DNA of 12,908 bases from Planctomycetota bacterium. GTDB lineage: Bacteria; Planctomycetota; Planctomycetia; Pirellulales; Pirellulaceae. Each line of letters opens with the position of its first letter. Within the stretch, counting starts at the first letter, position 1. Both the position numbers and the translations under genes were made by a program. Below, piece after piece: positions 6,727-12,908 of the stretch. The notes beneath the pieces were generated by a model that was given only the letters and a program-made list of their open reading frames with translations, had not been told where the DNA came from and did no database searches. The stretch spans positions 1 to 12,908 of the forward strand of contig JAJSAJ010000169.1 of NCBI GenBank assembly GCA_024274855.1. The letters are read 5' to 3'.

Positions 6727-8397
6727 ATGTCAGCAGCAGACGACAATCGCCAAACGGATGTTTTGGCTGCGAACCAGAGGTCAGGACATAGGATCTGTCT
6801 TAGCCTCCTGATTCTCATGCCTTTCGCAATGTTGGTATTCACACCGGCTCGAGCTGCGGAGTTTTCCGAGTTGCTGCGTTACATTCCGCAGCAGGCGAAT
6901 GCTCTGGTCCTGGTGGACGCGGCGGCCATGTTCCGCTCGCCACTGGCCAAACGTTCGGACTGGCGGAGCAAGTTCGAAGACGCGTACGCGGCGAGTCCCA
7001 TGCTCTTGCCACCCGGAGCAAATCATTTCGTGATGGCATCCGAACTGGATTTCACGTTCATGGTTCCCCACTGGGAAGTTGCGGTCATGGACCTGAATAC
7101 CGACCGACCGATGAAGTCGATTGCCAAGTCTCTGAACACGGCCGTCGATCCGCTTGCCGACCTGAATACCGTCCGCACGCCCTGGGATGCTTATATCGTG
7201 AAGTTTCAGGATCGCCGCTTTGGGGTTCACGTTCCTGCCAGCCGGCAGGCGGTCGGCCGGTGGATTCGGCAAGTCGAGCAGCACAAGACCGCGGCGGTTG
7301 CTCCTTACCTCGCAGCGTTGGCTTCCAAGACGGATTCCCGAACGCGGCCTCTCGGTATCGCCATCGATTTGCGCGACGCGTTTCCCGAGCAAGATGTTCG
7401 CCAGGCACTCAGGCAATCCGCAGCCGCGACAAGCCACTCGCTCCCGATCGAACAGGCGGCCGAGGCAATTTCCCGAATCAAGGGAATGACACTCATCATT
7501 GCGATCGATCAACGAGTCGAAGGAACACTGAGTGTCGATTTCCTGTCCGATGTTACATTTCTTGGAGATGCAGCCAAGCCGCTTCTACTGGAGCAACTCC
7601 GGCGACTGGGAGCCAGCGTGAACGATTTGCAACAGTGGGATGCAACGGTCGAAGGAACGTCTGTTCAGTTGTCCGGCACGCTCTCCCCAATCGGATTGCG
7701 AAAGGTCTTCAGCATCTTTCGCATCGGACATTCCCGTTCCGTCGCAGCGGCCGCGAAGCCAGATTCTCCAATTCCGTCACCGCCCGAATCTGTTCCCGTA
7801 CGACCAACCGATTCCAGTTCCGTACGCCCCAACACAGGTGTTATCCCAACCCAGCCAGCGCCGGCGCCTCACACACCGAGTAGCCCGGATTTTTCAAAAC
7901 GGTACTTTCAGGCCATCGCCGGCTACCTTGACGAAATTCGGCGGGACATGGCGTCGGCATCCAGCCAACAGATCTCGCTTTGGCTCGACAGTTATGCGAA
8001 CCGAATCGACCGCTTGCCCAGTCCTGGCGTGGACCCCGAATTACTGGCCTACGGGCGCTCGGCCAGCATGCATTTACGAGAAATCCTCGCGATTATCAAC
8101 CGTACAACAGGTCAGGCTGCCAGCCAGCAAGCTCAGGTTGTTCCCAACTCTTCGGTCACGTATGGCATGATGCCCACCTGGCGCACCATCAATTACGGCG
8201 GGTACCGCATGCGCCAGTACGTGCCCTATTACAACCGCCAGGTCGATATGAGCGGTGCTGTTCAGAAGCGGCAGCAAATCATGCAACAGGCCATGCAGAA
8301 TATTGACCAGCAGACTCGCAGCATCGCGCAGCAAATTGCCGATGAAACCGAAAAGATCCGTAAGACGATGAGCGCCCGTTACAACGTACCGTTGTGA
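6727..8397 (+). CDS. Periplasmic two-domain protein, planctomycete type, function unknown
   Basis: 556 residues from ATG 6727, preceded by AGAAAGAG and a promoter that both favour this start over the longer TTG frame. A signal peptide lies at about 22-44 (HRICLSLLILMPFAMLVF, cleavage near ARA/A). The N-terminal domain (about 46-338) begins FSELLRYIPQQANALVLVDA and alternates strands and helices; I recognise no enzyme motif. A Pro/Ser-rich linker (about 341-388) separates it from a helical domain (about 390-462): YFQAIAGYLDEIRRDM, then LWLDSYANRIDRLP, DPELLAYGRSASMHLREIL. I recall this last block as a recurring C-terminal domain in planctomycete envelope proteins. It is followed by a Tyr/Met-rich stretch (YGGYRMRQYVPYYNRQ) and a Gln-rich coiled coil at about 509-551. 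A scaffold or envelope-stress role is possible but not shown. A hairpin at 8404-8432 follows the stop. Confidence 0.82.
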   Translation: MSAADDNRQTDVLAANQRSGHRICLSLLILMPFAMLVFTPARAAEFSELLRYIPQQANALVLVDAAAMFRSPLAKRSDWRSKFEDAYAASPMLLPPGANHFVMASELDFTFMVPHWEVAVMDLNTDRPMKSIAKSLNTAVDPLADLNTVRTPWDAYIVKFQDRRFGVHVPASRQAVGRWIRQVEQHKTAAVAPYLAALASKTDSRTRPLGIAIDLRDAFPEQDVRQALRQSAAATSHSLPIEQAAEAISRIKGMTLIIAIDQRVEGTLSVDFLSDVTFLGDAAKPLLLEQLRRLGASVNDLQQWDATVEGTSVQLSGTLSPIGLRKVFSIFRIGHSRSVAAAAKPDSPIPSPPESVPVRPTDSSSVRPNTGVIPTQPAPAPHTPSSPDFSKRYFQAIAGYLDEIRRDMASASSQQISLWLDSYANRIDRLPSPGVDPELLAYGRSASMHLREILAIINRTTGQAASQQAQVVPNSSVTYGMMPTWRTINYGGYRMRQYVPYYNRQVDMSGAVQKRQQIMQQAMQNIDQQTRSIAQQIADETEKIRKTMSARYNVPL

Positions 8398-8403
8398 CAG
8401 GAG

Positions 8404-8432
8404 CGTGCCGGCGTTTGTAGCAAACGGGCACG
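8404..8432 (+). terminator. Probable hairpin terminator
   Basis: Seven bases after the stop, CGTGCC pairs with GGCACG and CGTTTG with CAAACG around a TAG loop, 12 pairs with a two-base bulge. The following GTGGTTCTTCAT is only moderately T-rich, so Rho-independent activity is plausible but not strong. Confidence 0.5.
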
Positions 8433-8500
8433 TGGTTCTTCATCTTGCGCACAGTGCGTAAAGGTCTGCGGAAAAACGACGCGGATTGGAAGAAGAGTCG

Positions 8501-8652
8501 CACGCAAAGTCGCCAAGGAAAGGAAGAGATGTTGTTCTTGGGCTCGGCGTTCGGCCGATCGCGTGGCTTCGTGCGAGGCCGAACGGTTTGATGTGCCGTT
8601 TCCGTGTTTCTTTACCTGCCATTCTTTCTTTGCGTCTTTGCGTCTTTGCGTG
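8501..8652. mobile_element. MITE-like inverted-repeat element, about 150 bases
   Basis: The left end CACGCAAAGTCGCCAAGG and the inverted right end CACGCAAAGACGCAAAGA share 15 of 18 positions, the outer nine perfectly, and similarity continues inward (AAAGGAAG against AAAGAAAG) after a three-base offset. The right arm is three perfect copies of CTTTGCGT (8628-8651). Between the arms lies a strong hairpin (8548-8585). There is no open frame with a transposase. Target-site duplication is not obvious. It could be a non-autonomous transposon or a structured intergenic repeat. Confidence 0.5.
8548..8585. other. Hairpin inside the inverted-repeat element
   Basis: CGTTCGGCC (8548-8556) pairs perfectly with GGCCGAACG (8577-8585). 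Inside it TCGC (8559-8562) pairs with GCGA (8573-8576), leaving a two-base GA bulge and a ten-base loop. Thirteen pairs in all. No T-run follows on either strand, so this is not a simple terminator. Confidence 0.55.
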
Positions 8653-8879
8653 ATGATCGGGGGGGCCTGGCTCAACTTATCTGTGGAATGGATCAGGCCG
8701 CAGCGCAACAGACCTTACCACACCGACTTCGAGTAATTGACCATCCCAGCCTCGCCCTCCCATTTTGAGACAAAGTCTGGCAGTCGAATTCTCATCCGGT
8801 CAATTTATTGAGCCGAATACCCAGGCTAGGTCGTGTCTCGGAGAGAGTTGCGATGCACCACTGTGGGAAGACTCAGCCG

Positions 8880-10286
8880 CTATACAGCCTCAGGCACAAC
8901 GTATGGCTTGCGGTAAATCCTCGTCAGCATCGCATCCGCTTCCGGGTCGTTGGTGAATGTTTCCTGCGCACCGATGAACTTCAGCGAGCGGCCGAGGCGG
9001 TAGGAGATGTTGGCGAGATGGCAGAGTGAAGTCGAGAGGTGACCTTCGTGGATGTCGCAATGCATGTCTTCGTTATTGCCAGAGCGAATTGCCTCCAAGA
9101 AATTCGCCCAGTGTTTTGCGCGTTCGCTCGCGGCTTCCTTGGATTGTGCGAAGGGTTGTTTCTCACGTTTGCGAAAGGCTCTCCAGGTGTTACGGCTGAT
9201 TTCGAGCCAGCCCTCAGAGCCGTAAAAGATGTTTCCGACCTCCTGGCCTGTGCTGCCCTCGTGGTTGGTATAGCGACCGCGCGTCTCCAACTCGATGATC
9301 TTACCATCGGCGTAGGTGTAGGCGGCGGTCTGAGTATTGGGTGTCTCCTGCGTCGTTTTGTCGTGTCCGTAGGTTTCGACGCCACCGTAAACCATGGTGC
9401 CGGGCGTCTTTCCCTCGTCTTGCGTGAAGCCGAAAATCCCCCCAGTCGAATACACGTCGACTGGGTGCTCGTTTTTGTTCATGCCCCAGCGCGCGATATC
9501 GAGCTGGTGCGGGCCGGTGTTGCCGGTGTCGCCGTTGCCGGTGTCCCAATACCAGTGCCAGTTGTAGTGACTCCGTTTTTTGTTGTAGGGCCGCATCGGT
9601 GCGGGGCCGAGCCAGCGGTCGTAGTGAAACGTGGCAGGTGGCGAGCCATCCTTGCCCATGCCATAGGAATCGCGAGCCTTGAAGACAATCGCGCGCGCCA
9701 TGTAGAGCTCGCCGATGCCACCGCCGTGCAGAAAGGTGATGGCCTGACGCACGTTGGTGGCAGAGCGGTTGTTTAGGCCAACCTGCATGCGCCGGCCATA
9801 TTTGCGCCATGCTTCGATCATTTTGCGGCCTTCCCAGATATTGTGGGACGAAGGTTTTTCGACGTAGACGTGTTTGCCTGCTTGACTCGCCCAGATGGCG
9901 GCGAGCGCGTGCCAGTGATTTGGGGTTACGATGGAGACGGCGTGAATGTCCTTGTCGTCGAGAATCACGCGAAGGTCCCAGTTGGCCGTCGGTTTCAAAC
10001 CGGATTTTTCCTCGGCAAGTTTCAAGGCGGGTGCGAAGAGCGCCTCGTCGGGATCGCAGATGGCGTGAACCTGTACGTTGTGGCTCTTCTTGAGCGAGCA
10101 CCAGCGTGCGAGATGGACGGTACCCTGATTGCGCACGCCGATAACGGCGACCTGGATGCGCTCGTTGGCGCCGACGATCGCCGCATAGGACTTCGCGCTG
10201 AATCCCACGCCTCCGATTGTGATGCCTGCAGCGCTAATCATGCTCGCTTTGATAAACTCTCGCCGGTTGTGATTCTTCGTGTTCAT
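8880..10286 (-). CDS. Tat-exported Gfo/Idh/MocA family oxidoreductase
   Basis: NAD(P)-dependent oxidoreductase of the glucose-fructose oxidoreductase / inositol dehydrogenase superfamily, acting on a sugar or polyol, probably in the periplasm. The start is ATG 10286, which gives 468 residues and opens on a twin-arginine signal (NRREFIK at 7-13, hydrophobic MISAAGITIGGVGF, cleavage near SYAA); a TTG 14 codons upstream is the alternative. The Rossmann fold begins IQVAVIGVRNQG (44-55), where the middle Gly of GxGxxG is Arg. HVYVEKPSSHN (139-149) carries the EKP motif whose Lys144 is the expected catalytic residue. NTGPHQLDIARWG (256-268) is the family's C-terminal-domain active-site block, with His260 and Asp263. 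The tail SERAKHWANFLEAIRSG is typical of the planctomycete branch. It ends in TAG. Only 78 bases separate it from the GH123 gene upstream on the same strand, so an operon is likely. Related GH109 glycosidases share fold and Tat signal, but the EKP motif favours a dehydrogenase. Confidence 0.9.
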   Translation of the reverse strand: MNTKNHNRREFIKASMISAAGITIGGVGFSAKSYAAIVGANERIQVAVIGVRNQGTVHLARWCSLKKSHNVQVHAICDPDEALFAPALKLAEEKSGLKPTANWDLRVILDDKDIHAVSIVTPNHWHALAAIWASQAGKHVYVEKPSSHNIWEGRKMIEAWRKYGRRMQVGLNNRSATNVRQAITFLHGGGIGELYMARAIVFKARDSYGMGKDGSPPATFHYDRWLGPAPMRPYNKKRSHYNWHWYWDTGNGDTGNTGPHQLDIARWGMNKNEHPVDVYSTGGIFGFTQDEGKTPGTMVYGGVETYGHDKTTQETPNTQTAAYTYADGKIIELETRGRYTNHEGSTGQEVGNIFYGSEGWLEISRNTWRAFRKREKQPFAQSKEAASERAKHWANFLEAIRSGNNEDMHCDIHEGHLSTSLCHLANISYRLGRSLKFIGAQETFTNDPEADAMLTRIYRKPYVVPEAV

Positions 10287-10364
10287 GGGGTACTCGCATT
10301 CATAGGGTTCCAAACCGTCGAAACTCAAACGTCATCTCGTTCACTTCTCCATTTCTCCTCTGAG

Positions 10365-12308
10365 TCAACGTTGTATTTGTAACGAACGGGTGATCTGTCT
10401 TTCTTGCCCGTTGTGTTCAATAACAACATTTACGGTGTGTGCATTGCCCTGAGGCCGACAATTGGCCACGAAGTTGCCGTCAGGGGAAACGGTGACGGCT
10501 TTCCCGTTGACGGTGACGTTGGCACCGGGTGCCGTGACCCCGTACAATTCGATGGCAATGGGGCCGTCAACGAGTACACTTCCTTCGGCCGGCTCTGTTT
10601 CGACCAGCGCGGGCAGAGTGCTGTCAATGGCCCTGATTTCGTCCCGCACTGCAGCGCGGGCTTCCAGGATTGTGGCTGGATCTCGAGCAATGTTGGAAAT
10701 ATTCGGTACCACGCGCCGGCACAACTCCATCGCTCGACGCTTTGGCCGCACCCAATCGGCAGCTTTGCCAAAACGCTGCTTCAGTTTCTCTGTGTTTGCC
10801 GCGAGCAAGCAGAGGTACTCAAAGTCTTCAATACTGTCACGCTGTACGTCCCATCGAATCGAGCTTGTAGGACCTTGTGATGCAGGATAGATGATATGTG
10901 TATCGCCCGGCGGAAGATTGGTGCGCGGCGCGCCGTAGGCATCGCCCGACCAGGATACAATGGCCCAGTGCAGATAGCCGTCCAGATTGGCTCGGAAATT
11001 GATCCAATGCAGAACCCGCATGTCACTTAGTGGAAAGTCGAGGAAGCGATTCGGATAGATGTTTCCATAGGGATGACAGCAAATATAGAACCAGAATTCA
11101 TTGTCGTCGCGTCGTGCTTCATAAGCGGAACGCCATCGATCGAAATGAGAGAGTTTGGGGACCCAGACCTCCAACTCGCCGCTGAAGCCGATGCCCTCGA
11201 TAGCGTCAATTCGTTTGAGTTGTGGTGCCGCTTCGTGCACGATGGCCGATTTCTCTCGCCACGATGCTGCGTTGTTGATTGACGGCTCATCGGCAACGTG
11301 GATCATGGCCTTGTCAATCCAGCCACGGCGCTGCAAATGACGTTGCAAATCGGCCAACAGCTTGGGGATGGCGATCTTACCGTCCAAGGTCATTCGCTTT
11401 CCCGATTTCGCATCCGTAGCCGCGACTGACAGGAAGACGATCTCCGAACCGCTCCAGCCATGCGGACCGAAACGACAGACGTGCGAGATTTCGATTCGAT
11501 CCGAGACGCCGGATTGTTGAAAAACTCCAATGTACTTGTCGAAAAGTGAATAGTCGAAGGTGAGCGAGCTGTCCGGCTTATGCGTAATATGGATAAGCGA
11601 CCACGGAACGTGGACGACATTCTGGCGGTGATTGGCCATGAGCGATGCGTAGTGCTGCAATATCCTCCAAAATGGTTCGGACCAGAGTTCGACCTTATGT
11701 GCCTTGGCGACGCGGGAGGCCGAAAACCAGTGTGTCACGTACAAGTGACGCTTGTCCGGCAGAGTGAACGGATCGACAATCAGCTCGACCTGCAGTTCCT
11801 TTCGCTCTTCTCCCGCGATCGCAGCGACGGTTCCGCGGTACGTGCCCGGCGGCGCGTCTTTGGGAACAAACACGTTGAGCCAGACTGGCTGGGACGTGTT
11901 GGCGGGTAAGTCCAGGGTAGAACAAGAGGCAAGCAGCGGGTCCGGGATCTCGCAGGGGGCTTTGCGAAGTTGGATCCGTTCGGAGTGCGGCGTGTTCTGC
12001 TTGATCGGAATGAATCCGACGAAATTCCAGTTTTGGGTTTTTTCTATCACATATCCCGTGCTCTCGTGGACCAGCTTGCCAAATGAAAAACGAACGCATT
12101 TGGTTGGTGCTGTACAGCGAATGGCGACCTGAGCCGATTCATACTCGTTTCGCGCCACGCGAAATCGAACAATATCTCCATACTTCGAGTGCTCAGCGGT
12201 CGTATCGCGGAACACTTTCTTCAGCTGACTGACCGGCCAGATGGTCAGCTCGGCCGACGCGACGGATAGCGGCAGCAACATGTAAAGCAGAACAGAGAAC
12301 GATTTCAT
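10365..12308 (-). CDS. GH123-type glycosidase (DUF4091), likely beta-N-acetylgalactosaminidase
   Basis: GH123 enzymes cleave terminal beta-GalNAc by substrate-assisted catalysis with an adjacent Asp-Glu pair. The start is ATG 12308, which opens directly on a signal peptide (SVLLYMLLPLSVASA/E, cleavage near 19); no clear ribosome binding site is visible, and the frame is open 98 codons further upstream without protein character. Mature layout of the 647 residues: an N-terminal beta-sandwich (about 20-180, ending VFVPKDAPPGTYRGTV and VELIVDPFTLP), a TIM-barrel-like catalytic domain (about 185-500) with MIHVADEPS holding Asp340-Glu341, and the DUF4091 signature GYLHWAIVSW, PGDTHIIYP, SSIRWDVQRDSIEDFEYL. 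A helical segment follows, then a C-terminal Ig-like domain (about 568-647, TAPGANVTVNGKAVTVSPDGNF) of the kind seen in glucodextranase domain B, likely a spacer or glycan contact. It is probably the first gene of an operon with the oxidoreductase. Substrate specificity is inferred from family only; other hexosaminides are possible. Confidence 0.85.
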   Translation of the reverse strand: MKSFSVLLYMLLPLSVASAELTIWPVSQLKKVFRDTTAEHSKYGDIVRFRVARNEYESAQVAIRCTAPTKCVRFSFGKLVHESTGYVIEKTQNWNFVGFIPIKQNTPHSERIQLRKAPCEIPDPLLASCSTLDLPANTSQPVWLNVFVPKDAPPGTYRGTVAAIAGEERKELQVELIVDPFTLPDKRHLYVTHWFSASRVAKAHKVELWSEPFWRILQHYASLMANHRQNVVHVPWSLIHITHKPDSSLTFDYSLFDKYIGVFQQSGVSDRIEISHVCRFGPHGWSGSEIVFLSVAATDAKSGKRMTLDGKIAIPKLLADLQRHLQRRGWIDKAMIHVADEPSINNAASWREKSAIVHEAAPQLKRIDAIEGIGFSGELEVWVPKLSHFDRWRSAYEARRDDNEFWFYICCHPYGNIYPNRFLDFPLSDMRVLHWINFRANLDGYLHWAIVSWSGDAYGAPRTNLPPGDTHIIYPASQGPTSSIRWDVQRDSIEDFEYLCLLAANTEKLKQRFGKAADWVRPKRRAMELCRRVVPNISNIARDPATILEARAAVRDEIRAIDSTLPALVETEPAEGSVLVDGPIAIELYGVTAPGANVTVNGKAVTVSPDGNFVANCRPQGNAHTVNVVIEHNGQERQITRSLQIQR

Positions 12309-12604
12309 TACAGTCTGAAGCGACAAGGAATGTGCGGTTGTATTCAACGCGGCCGCCTTCTTGGCGTCGGAGCATGGGTGAAAACAGTCTCGTAGCGAAC
12401 CGGTGTGAGGTATGCGCTTCGCCGCGTTGTCGCCCCTGACAGCTGCAAGTATGATAGAAAAGCTCCCCTTCTTCTCGGGCACTTTGAAAACACAGCAGAA
12501 TCGAGTGAATAAGACATCATGGAACCGTTCGTGAAAGTCAGCTTCTTCAGCCAGTGGGGCGACTGTGGCCGACCCCGATACGCTGAACGTTGTGCTGGTC
12601 AATC
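12309..12604. other. Upstream region of the GH123 gene
   Basis: 296 bases between the ROK stop and the GH123 start. It should contain the GH123 operon promoter, but I find no -35/-10 pair with good spacing. No gene, strong hairpin or repeat is visible. Confidence 0.4.
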
Positions 12605-12908
12605 CTACCCGGCAGCCAGAGCCAATGCGCCGTGCACGACAACTTCTTCGCCCAAGGCGGCAGCCACAATTTCATAGGTGCCGCGGAGCGGTCGCATGAC
12701 ATAACGATCCACCTCTTTTCGAAGCGGCCCGAAGAAGATCGTCTCGCCAGCTTGCGGAACGCCCCCGCCAATGACCAGAACATTGGGTGCCAACAGCGTA
12801 ACGACCTGCGCAAGCGCCCAACCGTACGTTCGTATGGCGTCTCGGAAAACGTCCGCTGCCAACGTATTGCCCTCGGCAGCCGCTTGAACGACCATTTTTC
12901 CCGTCAGC
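12605..12908 (-). CDS. ROK family sugar kinase or repressor, C-terminal part
   Basis: Partial gene: the frame runs through the window edge and ends at TAG 12607-12605. About 100 residues are visible. LTGKMVVQAAAEGN, then WALAQVVTLLAPNVLVIGGGVPQAGE and YEIVAAALGEEVVVHGALALA match the C-terminal lobe of ROK proteins, where LLNPE-VVLGGG and the final GA-LA helix recur. ROK members are either sugar kinases such as glucokinase and N-acetylmannosamine kinase, or sugar-responsive repressors with an N-terminal DNA-binding domain. The diagnostic N-terminus and the zinc-binding motif are outside the window, so I cannot choose. It sits 296 bases upstream of the GH123 gene on the same strand and could phosphorylate a released sugar or regulate the operon. 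Confidence 0.8.
   Translation of the reverse strand, partial: LTGKMVVQAAAEGNTLAADVFRDAIRTYGWALAQVVTLLAPNVLVIGGGVPQAGETIFFGPLRKEVDRYVMRPLRGTYEIVAAALGEEVVVHGALALAAG

Larger units (their letters stand above)
8398..8879. other. Convergent intergenic region holding a repeat element
   Basis: About 480 bases between two converging genes. It holds the terminator hairpin (8404-8432), a 17-base imperfect palindrome TTGCGCACAGTGCGTAA (8445-8461), and the inverted-repeat element 8501-8652. I see nothing recognisable in 8653-8879. Confidence 0.5.

Noticed and set aside
9039..9776. Plus-strand frame of 245 codons
   Set aside because: It is antisense to the well-supported oxidoreductase, whose motifs cover the same bases.
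8880..10286. Oxidoreductase as a GH109 alpha-N-acetylgalactosaminidase
   Set aside because: Fold, length and Tat signal would fit, and a neighbouring GH123 makes it tempting, but the EKP motif with Lys is that of classic dehydrogenases in the superfamily. From memory, GH109 members do not keep this Lys.
1..12908. tRNA, rRNA, CRISPR array, retron or defence genes
   Set aside because: No cloverleaf, no regularly spaced repeats, no reverse transcriptase or nuclease motifs seen on either strand.

Overview
The window most likely comes from a planctomycete, probably of the Pirellulales type. The case rests on a secreted type I sulfatase, a GH29 fucosidase, a GH123-type glycosidase, a Tat-exported Gfo/Idh/MocA oxidoreductase, a periplasmic protein with what I recall as a planctomycete-type C-terminal domain, and long intergenic gaps with few operons. 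Base composition is moderate in GC. Assignment is from protein character only; no rRNA or other phylogenetic marker is present.

Layout. (1) 1-815, minus: GH29 alpha-L-fucosidase, broken by an in-frame TAG with conserved GH29 sequence continuing on its far side. (2) 1454-2974, minus: secreted S1 sulfatase. (3) 3539-4567, plus: secreted protein of unknown family. (4) 4703-5641, plus: remnant of a large GH2-like glycosidase gene, in at least three pieces in two frames, with one internal TAG and the catalytic barrel apparently deleted. (5) 5725-6327, minus: DUF502-like inner-membrane protein. (6) 6727-8397, plus: periplasmic two-domain protein with a proline-rich linker. (7) 8880-10286, minus: Tat-exported oxidoreductase. 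(8) 10365-12308, minus: GH123 (DUF4091) glycosidase with a C-terminal Ig-like domain, probably co-transcribed with 7. (9) 12605-12908, minus: C-terminal end of a ROK-family protein, cut by the window edge.

The carbohydrate genes fit together as machinery for taking apart a sulfated, fucose- and N-acetylhexosamine-containing glycan outside the cytoplasm: sulfatase, fucosidase, beta-GalNAc-type glycosidase and sugar oxidoreductase, with a ROK protein as possible kinase or repressor. Two of the glycosidase genes are broken, so part of this equipment seems to be decaying. I see no defence system, CRISPR array, tRNA, intact transposon or integrase. The strongest non-coding signals are an inverted-repeat element of about 150 bases with an inner hairpin (8501-8652) and two short degenerate hexamer arrays flanking the divergent promoter region at 6385-6541.
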